A stretch of DNA of 64,000 nt from Warburgia ugandensis (taxonomy: Eukaryota > Streptophyta > Magnoliopsida > Canellales > Canellaceae), in assembly GCA_035236585.1 (NCBI GenBank), contig CP141127.1, positions 49,180,001-49,244,000 on the forward strand, read 5' to 3'. The position numbers were made by a program, and so were the translations under genes. Positions 48,891-62,282 of this stretch are shown here, piece by piece. Position 1 is the stretch's first letter; each line of letters begins with the position of its first letter. The notes below the pieces were generated by a model, which had not been told where the DNA came from, did not search any database, and worked only from the letters and a program-made list of their open reading frames with translations.

Positions 48891-51800
48891 TTTAATACAT
48901 TACCTCCTAATTCCATCATGGAATGACATCTTGGCTAGATTGGAGTGGTAGGATTGATTGTTAGGTTAATATGGGTATTAGAAATGAAGATTCCAAGAAA
49001 TAAATAAGAGATTTGATGATTGGTTTAAATTTATCTTAAGAAATTTAATAAATAAAATGAAAATTAAATATAAATTGATATTAAATTTAAGAATTAGTTA
49101 TAGCACTAATAAGGAAATACCCTAACCTAAACTCCATCAAAATCCTAAAATGAAATTCCAACTAATTTTCTTGGAATTTTAGAAATGGATGAATTACTGT
49201 TTAGGGTACAATTGAGAAATTACATCTTAATAGGATATAATAGTAAAAGAGGAAGTCAAATTGTGGGGTTTGAATGAACAACAATTTAATTGAACCGAAG
49301 TCGGGATCTGTTGATCTGGATCATTCACATGGGAGCTCTAGCCTAGGGCAGTTGGCTCCCCACATGTTATACAACTCTCACATGCATATATTACAGTAAC
49401 TAAGTATAAAATGTAAATAAACTTTAAGATGAAATGTTTTCAGCCATTAACAAACTAGTAAGCTTGAAAGGGAGATGGTGGAAGAAGAAGAAGAGATTGG
49501 GAGAGAAGAAGGAAACTAGTCGGGAAGATTAATTAGGTCCTGCTCAGTCTAGGCATTGGAGGAGAGAAGAAGAGCTCAGTTGGAAGGGATGAAGCTTCCA
49601 TGTAGATGAGCTCCATAGAGTGCAAAAATGAACCAACGGGGGAGAAGATAGTGGATGGGAGAGAAGAAGGACTAGGCACATGTACTTGCTAGGATCTGAA
49701 TTTGAAGTAAAGGAGTAAGCAAAGAAATGGAAAGTGGAGGGAGACGACTAGTCAAGAAAATTCATGCATGAGTGAAGCTCCACACAAAGAATAGGAAGCT
49801 TTCAACTTAGAGGATATTAGCTAAGGATCCATCCAATCAAACCTAGAAAAAAATAGGTAGGGGTTTTAATTATGGGTTCATTGTTAATGCAAGCTCAATT
49901 ATCAAAGCAAAATCTTGCATAAATGTTGTTTTATTTAGCAAAATTTTAAATTTATGGAAACTTATCTAGTACTCTTATGTTCTTGTAAAAATCATGTATG
50001 TCCTTTTATAAAACAGCCATTTAATCATGATCTGATGTTGCTAAATGTTTTGCGTGATTTCTGATTTACATTTTACAAAGTATGATTCATTGAATTCCAT
50101 GCCTAGATCGAGGTATTACAGTCTGAAATTCATACTCTATTTTATTTACTCCATATTAGCTAAAAAAAGGTATTGAAATTGAATGAAAATCTTACCTACA
50201 AGTAGTTGCACTGGAAATCTATCATTTGGGTCTTAATCCTTGTAGTTTAAATTTGAAATCTAACACATAAAATGATCAGCTTTGAAACAACAGAAGGACA
50301 AATTGAGTGGAAAAATAGAAGCAGGGAGCTAGATGTGCCCAGATTCTGCTCACTGGCAGTCCTGGATGTCTAGCTTCCATTTGAATATCTCTTAAACCAA
50401 CGAGAGTTAAAAGCAAACAAGGTTTGGATTTTAAGGATGACACTACTATCTATAGGTTTCAAGGGAAATTATGCTTGAAAGTACATGTTTTGTGTTTGAA
50501 AAGCTTATGCCAATAGACCAAGAGTGGTCCTATTCTTACTCGTATGTGTATGAGAAACATACTAGTTCCTTATCTTAATTGACTCTATTTGATTGAGTTT
50601 CTAAAATGAAATTTGATTAGGATGAGGAATTAGAAGATGATTGGAATTCTCTGAGGCATTTGAGAATTACAGTCCCAAGAATTTACAATGTAAAAGTTTG
50701 ACTACCTTAAAAATTCCAATAATTTTGGAATACCAGTATAAAGAAAAATTTGAAAAAATCCATATTTGTTGAGATAAAAATGCAACCAAACTTTAAGTAT
50801 ATTACATTAGTAATATGAGTAATATAACCCATCCTTAAAAATTAAAACTAATAAATGGCATAATGGCAATTCGCCTAAGGGAATGAAATTACAAAACTAC
50901 GCCTTAAATTAAAATTCTAAATAGTTATAGGACTAAGTTGAATCCCTTGATGAAACTTAATTTTCCATTTCACTAAAAGGTTGATTAATATAAGAGAAAT
51001 TGTAAAATTGACAGAAGGGTAAAAAGGCAATTTAGGCTAAGTATGAGAAATTATTAAATTGCCCTCAGGTTAAAACTTGGATAATTTTGAAAACTAAATA
51101 AACCTTAGAGTGAAACCTCTTCTAATGTTTCATTTAGGCTTAACCACCTAGGTCTTGGACTGTGATAAAGCTTCACATACCTTGGACCATACATGATTCC
51201 ATGGGTTCTTTTAGGTAGGGCTTGACGAATCTCATAACTTAGCTACAAATGACATAAGGCCTTACCAGTTAACATTGTACAAAAACTTTGCTATGCCTTA
51301 GTAGTAGGAAATCCCTCCTTATATTAAGATTCATTTCATATGTTCACTTTAATTGTAGTCTAGCCAACCTATGTTAAATTTAAATACAACATCAAGACTA
51401 AAAATATAAGTATTAAAATGTTGAAATAAAAATGAAGACATGTGTTTGTTAAGAATATTATTTAGCCATTAAACTTATAAATGAAGCCAAGATCATTAAA
51501 GTGACACACTAGGATAGAAATAATTTGACAAAATATCTCACACCACCATACAAATACGAGAAGTATGCAACATGACATCACATTCATGTTTTGTGGAGCC
51601 TCCCATATCTTGGATTTGTTTTACAAATTGCTAATTTGGTTTTTATCAATACTTAGGCAAGCTCTCTACGAGTTGCTATAAGTCTTGATGATTATGGATT
51701 TCATTGATGGTTTGGCACACATTCCATGAGTGGCCGTAAGTCCTGATGGATGTAGTTTTATCCATGTTTAGGCAAGTGCTCTATGAGTAGTTGTAAGTCC

Positions 51801-52994
51801 TTGTGGATATAGATTTTATTGATGTTTTTGGTAGGGATTGTGGAAGTGTCCTAAGTCTCTAATCACTTGGAAGGTGCATTGAGTCATTGTGTTGTAAGTC
51901 CTAGAGACCCTATGCTAGGAGGTGTAGTTGGCCTTTGACCTCTAAGATTGATATTGATACCAGCCATGTGATGGAGACGGCGGGCAGTAGGAGTATCTTC
52001 TCATGGGAAAGTGCTCTGAGTAATGGTCAGATAGTCTCCATGAGGACCAGTGAGTCCACGAGTAGATATAGAGGCCATGGTAGTCGTTAGTGGGTGATGG
52101 TAGGGCCCCACAAGCATAGGTGTTTGTGTGTTGATAATTATGTGGGTTATTTCTCAAGTGTTTAGGCCTCGTCCATGGTGGTAGTATTGTATGCCACTGT
52201 GATTGGGAGCCAATTAGTTTTCCATGACAATGTGGACATGAATTTGTACATTTGCAGATCAAAGGCTTTAAACCTTGGTTCAGCATCATTATTTGATACA
52301 CATTAATTTTAACAAATTTGTAAGTTTACTTCCAACCTTGTGGTTGACATTGATTTTAGTAATCTTTAAAGAATCCTTACCTTACACATATTGACCACTC
52401 TTTTCAAAAAATTATATATTTTTTTAGAAGGTTATATTATGCTATTGCTTGTTCTATTTTAGGATTCTAGCTTATAATAGCGTTTCACCCTACTATGAGC
52501 TGTTGTTTTTCTCATCCCCTACAACCAACATTTTAGGTGATACTCCAAGTAATTCTAGAGCGAAGGATACAAGAAAGGCAAAAGTGACAGGATCATTTTA
52601 GACATGAGAAGAACATACCTTTTTGATGTAGTTATTTTTGTTTTATAGAAATTCATTTGTAGGGTTTCATTTTGAATGTTGTATATATAACTTAAGACTT
52701 TTGTTGACAATTTGGATAACTATAGCATGACTGTCTTTAGTTAATTAAATGGACAATAACTTTAATTGTGACTCTATGGTGGATCTTGTGGCATGTATCA
52801 ATAATCATTCTTAGGTTAGGTGACTATTATTTTACTTGTATGTGAAGGTTTCTTAGTAACACCTAGGATGAAGTCGATGGATTTCAAATCTACTCATATA
52901 TATTATCACTTTGATCCTATTTTTCAAAAACAATGAAATTTTTGCTGCTTTTCAAATTAAAATGAATAAAGTTTGCAAGACCCAGGGTGTTATA
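48891..52994 (+). repeat. 5' LTR of element D
   Basis: It aligns with 57,550-61,790. The first roughly 45 bases are poorly matched (TTTAATACAT against TGTAATACAT), so the exact start is uncertain. It ends CCCAGGGTGTTATA, just before the primer site. It lacks about 100 bases that the 3' LTR has near 59,345-59,455. Confidence 0.85.
51640..51905. repeat. Degenerate tandem repeats inside the D 5' LTR
   Basis: About four loose units of roughly 60-70 bp share TTAGGCAAGTGCTCTATGAG, a TAAGTCCT(G/T)ATGGAT-like phrase and TTTTATTGATG. The 3' LTR has the same block at about 60,440-60,700. Confidence 0.75.
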
Positions 52995-52999
52995 GATTT

Positions 53000-53011
53000 T
53001 GGTATCAGAGC
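53000..53011 (+). promoter_or_regulatory. Primer-binding site of element D (tRNA-Met)
   Basis: TGGTATCAGAGC, six bases downstream of the 5' LTR end, is the same primer type as element A. Confidence 0.93.
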
Positions 53012-53147
53012 ACATGCTACGTTGATCACAATTAAAGTCATTAAAGGACAAAGTTTCAATGCTTAGGAAAACTTAAGTTTAGGTACATGTTGGGAACTTA
53101 GTTATTCAAAAAGAAGTCTTATTATAAATCTCCCTTGTTGTCATAGA

Positions 53148-54240
53148 TGCCTCCCTAGAGACGTAGTGCCAGTTTGCCACCACCATATGATGTACAAGTG
53201 GAAGTGGATATGGCTTGGGGTAACCTAGCAGATAAGGTCATCGATCTCTTGCTCAAGAGGATGACACACAAGCTACGTGCTTCAACCCATACATCAGGTG
53301 TAGGTGGGGTAATAGATCCTAAGGGAGAGGGGCATCCCTCAACGAACAACCTCCTTGAGAGATTTACGAGGATAACTCCTAAGTTTTCAAGGAAAGATAG
53401 CCTCAGAGATGGTTGACTCATGGCTATTTGATGTGGAGAGCATCTTTGAGGCCATGGCAGTGGCAAAGAATCGCAGAGTAGCAATGGCCACTTTTGTCCT
53501 CTCAAGTAATGTAGCACAATGGTGGCTGACGTGTAGGAGGAATTTCTTCGAGGGTGGTGGCATTATTGCATGGGACAACTTCAAGGCCATCTTTATGGAT
53601 AGGTTTCTTCTTCCCCATCTTCAAGAGAAGATGGAACTAAACTTTATGACATCGTGCAAGGCATGAGAAGAGTAGCAAGAACGAAGTGGAGTTCTTTCAG
53701 ACGCATCAGTTTGCACCAAATGTGTGCTCTATAGAGTTGAAGGTGGCTCAAAAGTTTGTTAGAGGCTTAAATTTTGAATTGAAGTGTCAAATACTGACTT
53801 CCTAGCCCACTACAATGGCACGGGTTGTAGAGCTTGCCTCCATGCTAGAGCGCACGTTAAGAGACACAAGCAAAGACAGGCGAGATTCATTGGTCCTAGG
53901 CCCATCTAAGGAGGAGTGTAAAAGAAGTTTTCCACTAGGAAGAAGATTGCATGGAAGGGTCAACCAACAAAAGAATAAACTAAAGGCAGAGGCAATGATT
54001 AGGAGGTATAACATCCAAGCCACTCTTGTTATGGACTAGGTCGATGCTACACTTGTGGCCAACAAGGCCATATAGCACAAGATTATCCCAATGCTAGTAG
54101 AGTAGGACAACCACGGAGAGATCAGGGTCGAGATTAGACACCATAATGAGATTAGGGCTGAGATCAGATACCATGGTAGGGTCAGACACCCAGGAGTCAG
54201 GGGCAAGTATTCACCCTTACCATTGACGAGGCATGTGCAT
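53148..54240 (+). pseudogene. Element D gag remnant
   Basis: Wording across frames follows the A gag: LLERFTRITPKFS, VDSWLFDVESIFEAMAVAKN, AWDNFKAIFMDRFLLPHLQE, ARVVELASMLERTL. A zinc-knuckle-like stretch (CYTCGQQGHIAQD) lies near 54,045-54,090. Fossil, much interrupted. Confidence 0.88.
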
Positions 54241-54248
54241 CGAGCACC

Positions 54249-55960
54249 ATGGAAGGTACCATCCTTATTGCTGATAGATATGTTCGTGTTCTTGTGTATC
54301 CTAGATTTGGCCATTCATCCATCTTGCATAGTTTTGCTGCATGTATAGATGTTCCATTGAGTAGACTGGGAATTTTGGTTGAGGTTAGTACACTAGTAGG
54401 ACAACCAATGATTGTACAAGAGTATGTCCATCGTATACCTATGGTTATCTCAGACAAGGTGCTGAGCATAGATCTCATTATCATAGACATGGCCTATTTT
54501 GATGTGATGTTAGGCATGAATTGGCTGGCTAAGCATGGAGCTCTAATTGATTGCAAAAAGAATCAAGTCACTCTGTGTACCCCTGACGGTGTGCTGCATT
54601 TTTAGGGGAGACTAGATACTGCTAACCTGAGTATCATCACAATGATCAAGGTAGCAAGTCACATATCTAGTGCCTATTAGGCCTACTTGGCCTATATTGA
54701 CATGCAAGAGGAATAGACTCCTGATATTGAGGAGATTGATGTAGTATGCGACTTTAGGGATGCGTTTTTTGATAAGTTGCTTGGGTTACTATTGATGAGA
54801 GAGATGGAGTTCATGATAGAGTTATTACCTGGAGCTACTCTTATCTCCAAGGCTGCTTATCTTTTGGCACCAGCTGAGTTGATAGAACTAAAGGTGCAAT
54901 TACAAAAGTTGCTAGATCAAGGTTTCATATGCCTTAGTGTTTCGCCTTGGGGAACACCAGTCTTGTTTGTTAAGAAAAAGGATGGCTCTTTAAGACTATG
55001 TAGATTACAGGGCACTCAACAGGGTAACAATGAAAAACAAATAGCCCCTTCCTTACATTGATGATCTATTTGATCAGTTGCAGCTAGCTAAGGTTTTCTC
55101 CAAGGTTGACCTAAGGACAAGCTACTATCAGCTAAGGATACGGGATGAGGACATCCCTAAAACTACATTTAGGACTAGATATGGCCACTATGCGTTCTTG
55201 GTGATGCCGTCTAGGTTAACGAATGCACCGACAACCTTCATGGACTTGATAAATAGTGTTATGAGATTTTTTAGACAAGTTCATGATCTTGTTTATTGAT
55301 GATATTTTAATATACTCTAGCAGTGCAGAGGAGCATAGAGAGCACTTAAGGACTATCTGGGGCACTCTTTGAGTGAATCAATTGCATGTCAAGTTCTATA
55401 AGTGCTAGTTTTGGTTGGATGGGTACATTTCCTTTGACATGTTATATCCAAGGATGGTGTGGCAGTGGATCCACAAAAGGTGGAGGCTATGACTAACTAG
55501 GAGCGGCATAAGACTGTGAATTAAGCGGACATTTTTTTAGGTTCAGCAGGCTACTTTTGGTGTTTCATAGAGTGATTCTCTCAGATTGCTCAACCTTTGA
55601 CATCCCTAATTAAGAAGGACTAGAAGGTTGATTAGTTTGATAGCTATGAGCATAGTTTCCTGGAACTGAAGAAGAGACTTGCCCTAATGCTTGTGTTATC
55701 GCTTCCTCAGGAAAGTGGTTGAGTTGTATTGTATAGTGATGCCTCATGATAGGGACTGGGGTGTGTTCTCATGCAACATGGTAGAGTTATTTCATACGCT
55801 TTGAGGTAGTTGAAGAAGCAAGAGAAAAATTACCCACGCATGACTTAGAATTAGCGATAATTGTATTTTCCCTTAAGATATGGTGGCATTATCTTTATAG
55901 GGAGAAGTTCGATGTTTTCACTAATCACAAGATCCTCAAGTATTTATTTACTTAGAGTGA
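54249..55960 (+). pseudogene. Element D protease, RT and RNase H remnants
   Basis: Protease tail: FDVMLGMNWLAKHGALIDCK (to 54,605). [22 protein letters not shown], then [11 protein letters not shown] (54,777-55,010), [15 protein letters not shown] (55,080-55,299) and the [10 protein letters not shown] box near 55,285-55,320. RNase H: VLYSDAS near 55,725 and a [20 protein letters not shown]-like phrase near 55,845-55,900. The order matches chromovirus pol. Fossil. Confidence 0.9.
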
Positions 55961-56239
55961 CCTCAATATGAGATAAAGACATTGGCTAGAGTACTTGAAG
56001 GACTTCAACTTCAAGATTCAATACCATCTAGGTAAGGCAAATCTAGTGTCTGATGCCCTTAGCCAGAAGTTGGGTGACGTGATAGCCAATCTCACCATTC
56101 AATCATCATTTATAGATCATATTTTACAAGCACAATAGTCATCTAGCGAGACTCAGGAGCTATGTGACGGAGATGGTTTTGAGAGAGGAGTAAATGGTGG
56201 GATTAGATATCAGGGTAGATTAAATAGACTTGAGATAGG

Positions 56240-57500
56240 AATTATTGAGGGTAGTTCATCACTCTAAGCAGGCTATGCATCCAGGGGGCATGAAGATGTA
56301 TCATGACTTGAGAAGATTGTTTTTGTGATATGTCATGAAGAGAGATACATGAGAGTGTGTAGCTAGATGCGTTACCTGTCAGTGAGTTAAGGCTGAATAT
56401 CAGAGACCTGTAGGGTTGTTACAGAGTAAAGAGCTTCCGGTGTGGAAATGGGACCACATCACGATGGATTTTGTGGTTTGACTACCTAGGACTTGCAATG
56501 GACATGACATGATTTAGATCATAGTAGATCGACCTACCAAGTCAGTGCATTTCCTTCTCATCAGATAAGGACAGACCTTACAGAGCCATGTTGAGCTATA
56601 CACAAGAGAGATAGTTAGCTTACATGGAGTCCCTCTCATCATCAAATCAGATAGAGATAGCAAGTTCACATCTCAATTTTGGTAGTGCATAGGAGGGTCT
56701 AGGTACCTCTACGTGTTTTAGCATAGCATTTCACCCCCAGACTAATGGTTAGTCTAAGAGGACAATTTAGACGCTAAAGGACATGTGGAGAGCCATTGGA
56801 CTGGAAAGGTTGTTGGGATGAACATCTACCCTTGATAGAGTTCACCTACAACAACGACATTCACTCGAGCATTGGGATGGCTCTATATGAGGTGTTGTAT
56901 GGTAGACCTTGCTGCACTTATATGCTAGACCAACATTTGCAAGAGATCGTTCATCAAATCTAAGTTGGTAGAGCAGTGTGCAAATAAGCTTAGATTGATT
57001 AGGAGACATTTGATGGCTGCCCATAGTAGGTATAAGAGCTATGCCGACATGAGGAGGAGACATTTAGAGTTTCAAGTTGGAGACCATGTCTTTCTAGGAG
57101 TTTCTCCAACCAAGGTAGTGATGAGATTCAGGGTGAAAGGTAAGTTGAGCCCTAGGTTTGTGGAGACCCTTTGAGATTTTAGAAAGTATTGATAGAGTAG
57201 CATATAGATTCATTCTTCCTCCTTTGCTTGCTGATGTGCACAACATATTCCATGTTTCTATGCTAAGGAAAGACGTCGTAGATCCCACTCATATTCTGGA
57301 TCAATTACTGATTGATTTACAACTAGATTTGAAATTTTAGGAGTGCCCAGCACAAATCATAGATAGGAAGGAGAAGGTATTACAAACCAAGATGACCCCC
57401 CATGTCAAGGTTTTGTGGAGGCATCATTCTTATGATAAGGCCATGTGGGAAGTCATGGACAATATGAGGTAGCATTTTCCCGAATTGTTTTGACATTCAT
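56240..57500 (+). pseudogene. Element D integrase with chromodomain-like tail
   Basis: Short frames follow A's integrase: [12 protein letters not shown] near 56,445-56,480, [12 protein letters not shown] near 56,650-56,685 and FHPQTNG near 56,728-56,748. Downstream come AAHSRYKSYADMRRRHLEFQ (57,014-57,075), HVSMLRKDVVDPTHILDQL (57,250-57,310) and a WEVMDNMRQ-FPELF-like tail ending near 57,495. Heavily decayed. Confidence 0.88.
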
Positions 57501-57538
57501 TTTTAACTACGTAATTTCAAGGATGAAATTTTTATTAA

Positions 57539-57549
57539 GGAGGGAAGAG
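57539..57549 (+). promoter_or_regulatory. Polypurine tract of element D
   Basis: GGAGGGAAGAG lies directly before TGTAATAC, the start of the 3' LTR. Confidence 0.88.
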
Positions 57550-60500
57550 TGTAATACATATAATTCCACCAGTAATGAGAAATTTATTATTATTATTATT
57601 ATATTGATTTAGGGTTTGTTTTAAAAAGTAACAATGAGAATTTGGCAAGATTAGAGTACTGGGATTGATTATTAGGTTAATACCGGTATTAGAAATGAAG
57701 ATTCTAAAAAATAAATAGCAGATTCGATGATTGCTTTAAATTAACCTTAAGCGATTTAATAAAAGAAAATATAAATAAATAATATAAATTAATGTTAAAT
57801 TAAGGAATTAATTAGACTACTGATAAGGAAAGACCCTAACCTAAACTCCATAAAAATCCTAAAAAGAAATTCCAACTAATTATCTTGGAATTTCAGAAAT
57901 GCGTGAATTAATATTCAAGGTGCAATTAAAAAATTACATCTTAACAGGATATAATTGTAAAAGAGGAAGTTAAATTCAGGGATTCTAATGAACAACAATT
58001 TCATTGAACCTAAGTCAGAATCTGTTGATTTGGATCGTTCACGTGGGAGCTTCGGCCCAAGGTAGCTGGCTCCCCACGTGTTATACTACACTCACATGCA
58101 CATATTACAATACCTAAGTATTAAATGTAAATAAACTTTAAGCTGAAATGTTTTCATCCATTAATGAACTAGTAAGCTTGAGAGGGAGACGATGGAAGAA
58201 GAAGGAGAGATTGGGAGAGAAGAAGGAAACAAGCTAGGAATATTAATCAGGTCCTGCTCAGTCTAGGCATTGGAGGAGAGAAGAAGAGCTCAGTTGGAAG
58301 GGCTAGAGCTTCCCTAAGATGAGCTCACACAGTGTAGAAATGAACCAGTGGGGGAGAAGATAGTGGATGGGAGAGAAGGACTAGGCACATGGCCAAAGTA
58401 CATGTTAGGATCTAGATTTGAAGTAAAGATGTAAGCAAAGAATTGAAAAGTGAAGGAGGGAGATGATTGGTCAAGGAAATTCATGCATGAGTGAAGCTCC
58501 ACATGAAGAGTAGGAAGCTTTCATCTCCGAGGAGATCTGCTAGGGATCTAGCCGATCAAAGATAAAAATAGGTAGGGGTTTCAATTCTGGGTGAATTGTT
58601 AATGCAAGCTTGGATTAGCCCAGCAAAATCTTGCATAAATGTTGTTTTATTTAGAAATTTTTTAAATTTCTGAAAACTTAACCCGTACTCTTTATGTTCT
58701 TGCAAAAATGGTATCTTTCCTTTTGCAAAACCACAGTTTAAGCATGATCTGATGTGCTGAATGCTTTGCATGATTCCTGATTTACATTTGTAGAGTCGGA
58801 TTCATTGAAATCCATGTTTAGATTGAGGTATTACGATCTGAAATTCATACCCTATTTTATTTACTCCATATTAGTTGAAAATAGGGATTGAAATTGAATG
58901 AAAATCTTACCTACAAGTAGTTACACTAGAAATCTATCATCTCGGTCTTAATCCTTGTAGTTTAAATTTGAAATCTAGCACATAAAATGATCAGCTTTGA
59001 AATAAAAGAAGCACAAACTGAATGGATAAATAGAAGTAGGGAGCTAGACGTGCCCAAATTCTGCTCACTGGAAGACCTTGATGTTCAGTTCCCACATGAA
59101 TATCTCTTAAACAATGAGAGTTAAAGGAAAACAAGATCTGGGTTTTAAAGATGACACTGCTATCTATTGGTTTCAAGGGAAATTACACTTGAAAGTACAT
59201 GTTCTGTGTTTGAATAGCTTGTGCCAATAGACTAGGAATGGTCCTATTCATGCTCGTATGTGTATGAGAAACATATCAATTCCTTATCTTATTGACTCGA
59301 TTTGATCGAGTTTCTGAAATGAAATTTGATTAGGATGAGGAATTGGATGGTACAGATTGTACATTTTGAATGAAAAGCTCTGAAACGGCACCAAAATTTC
59401 ACCTTACTGTATGCACAGTAATGGCTGGAAAAACAAGTACAAGAGGTAGAAGACAACTGGAATTCCCTGGGGCATTTGAGAATTCCAGTCCCAGGAATTT
59501 ACAATGTAAAAGTTTGACTACCCGGAAATTCTAGTAATTCTGGAATTCCAGTATAAAGAAAATTTTGAAAAACCCATATTTGTTGAGATAAAAATGCAAC
59601 CAAACTTTAAGTATATTTCATTGGTAATATGAGAAATATAACCCATCCTTAAAAATTGGAACTAATAAAGGGTATAATGGTAATTTTCCTAAGAGAAGAA
59701 AATTACAAAAACCCTTAAGTTAAAATTCTAAATAATTATAGGACTAAGTTGAATCCCTTGATAAAAATTCATCTGCCATTTTACTAAAAGGTTGATTAAT
59801 ATGGGAGAAATTGTAAAATTGACAAAAGGGTAAAAAGGCAATTTAGGCTAAGTATGAGAAATTATCAATTGCCCTTAGGTTAAAACTTGGATAATTTTGA
59901 AAACTAAGTAAACTTAAGAGTGAAACCTCTTGTAAGGTTTCATTTAGGCTTAAATACCTAGGTCTTGAACTTTGACACCATACCTCATTCCATGGGTTCT
60001 TTTAGTTAGGACTTAAGGAATCTCAGAACTTAACTACTAATGATATAAGACCTTACCACTTAACATTGTTATGGAAACTTTGCTACACCTTAGTAGTAGG
60101 ACATCCCTTAGATTAAGATTCAATTGATGTAATCATTTTAATTATAGTCTATCCAACCTATCTTAAATTTAAATACAACATCCAGACCAAAAATATAAGT
60201 ATTAAAATAAAAATGAAGACATGCATTCATGAATAATATTTTGTAGTCCTTAAACTTATAAATTAAGCCATGATCATTAAAGTGTTACACTAGGATAGGA
60301 ATAATTTAACAAAATATCTCACACTATCATACAAATACTTGAAGTACGCAACATGACATCACTTTCATGTTTTGTGGAGTTTCCTATACCTTGGATTTGT
60401 TTTACAAATCTCTAGTTTGGTTTTTTTTTTTTTTTTAATACTTAGGCAAACGCTCTACTAGATGATGTGTCTTGATGATTATGGATTTCATCAACAATTT

Positions 60501-61790
60501 GGTAGGCACTCTATGAGTAGCCATAAGTTCTGATGGATGCAGTTTTATCGATGCTAAGGCAAGTGCTCTATGAGTAGTTATATGTCATTGCGGATATAGA
60601 TTTTATTGATGTTTTGGGCAAGGACTGTGGAAGTGTCCTAAGTCTCAAATCGCTTGGTAGGTGCACTAAGTCAGTGCGTGATAAGTCATAGATATCATAT
60701 ACTAGGAGGTGCAGTTGGCCATTGACCTTTGAGATTGATATTGATACTAACCCTGTGATGGAGAGGGTGGGTAGTAGGAGTATCTTCTCATAGGGAAGTG
60801 CTCTGAGTAATAGTTGGAAAGTCTCCATGAGGTCTACTAAGTCATAGTTCATGCAAGTATCCACGAGTAGACGTAGAGGCCATGGTAGTCACCAGTGGGT
60901 GATAGTGGGGCCCTACGAGTATAGGTGTTTATGTGTTGATGATTATGTGGGTCATTTCTCGAGAGTTTAGACCTTGTCTAGGGGGGCAGGACTCTATGCC
61001 ATCATGATTGGGAGCAATTAGTTTTCCACAACGATGTGGACATGGATTTGTGCATTTGCAGATCAAAGGTTTTGTGCCTTAGTCCTGCATCATTGTTCGA
61101 TACACACTAATTTTAACAGATTTGTAGGTTTACTTCCAACCTTGTGGTCGGCATTGATTTTAGTAGTCTTTAGAGGATCTTTTCCATACACATATTGACC
61201 ACTGTTTTTGGAAAATCATATACTTTTTCAAAAGGTTATATTATGCTACTGCTTGTTCTATTTTATGCATTCTAGCTTATATTACCTTTTCACCCTACTG
61301 TGACCTGTTGTTTTGTTCACCCCCTACAACTAACATTTTAGGTGATACTCTAGGAGTTTAGAAGTGAAGGATACATGAAAGATGATGGTGCCTGGATCAG
61401 TTTAGATGTGAAAAGAACATACCTTTTGATGTAGTTACTTTTGATAGAAATCCATGTGTAGAGTTTCATTATGATTGTTGTATATAACTTAAGACTTTTG
61501 TTGACACTTTGGATGACTGTAGTATGATTGTCTTTAGTTAATGAAATGGATTGTGACTTTAATTGTGACTATATGGTAGATCTTGTGGCATGTATCTCTA
61601 GCCATTCTTAGTTTAGATAACTATTATTTCCTTGTATGTGAAGGTTTCTTAGTAACATACAGGATGAAGTTGATGAATTTCAAATCTACTTATATATTTA
61701 CCACTTTGATCTTGCTTTTCAAAAATAAGGAAATTTTCATTGCTTTTCAAATTAAAATGAATAAAAGTTTGAAAATCCCGGGGTGTTACA
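57550..61790 (+). repeat. 3' LTR of element D
   Basis: It starts TGTAATAC after the purine tract and ends CCCGGGGTGTTACA. It matches the 5' LTR along its length by eye, with many substitutions and small gaps, and has about 100 extra bases near 59,345-59,455. Confidence 0.93.
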
Positions 61791-62251
61791 TTTGGTGTTC
61801 TACTTTCTCCTTCTAACAAGTTAAACATTTAGCCAGATATTCTCTTATATACCTTTTCACCAAAAGTTTCTTTTTTAATTTTGATATGTCTTAGTGCCTC
61901 CAGGGTGTATGCTGTACATTGATCCATGTAATTCCTACATCAACTCTTTTCACAATTATTCTACTAAAGATACCACTAATCAGCCTTCACAACATACACC
62001 TCCATTAGCACTAATGGAGAATCCCTCCTTTCTAGTCATAGTTTGAGTCTCTACACACTCCCTCTGTGCTTGCAAAACCTATTATGGGAAGAATAATCTT
62101 ACAAACACATTGCCAATTACTCCCTTCACTTTTCTACTAAGTGCAACTGTTATAGCATTTGCCCTTCTTGGATAATATTAGATGGTGAAATCATAATCTT
62201 TTAAATATTCCATCTAGTGTCATTGTCTTATATTTAGATCGCTCTACAGAA

Positions 62252-62282
<31 letters not shown>

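Larger units (their letters stand above)
48891..61790 (+). mobile_element. Two-LTR Ty3/gypsy chromovirus D, plus strand, about 12.9 kb
   Basis: It has direct LTRs of about 4.1 and 4.24 kb, a tRNA-Met primer site right after the 5' LTR, a purine tract right before the 3' LTR, and gag, protease, RT, RNase H, integrase and chromodomain-like tail between them. The protein wording and long LTRs again fit the Tekay (Del) clade, but the LTR sequence is a different family from A. The coding part has many more breaks than A (well over twenty), so it is older. No clean target duplication is visible (left flank TTTTA, right flank TTTGG). Confidence 0.92.

Noticed and set aside
51942-52301. 119-codon minus-strand frame
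   Set aside because: It lies in the D 5' LTR; the matching 3' LTR region does not conserve the frame.
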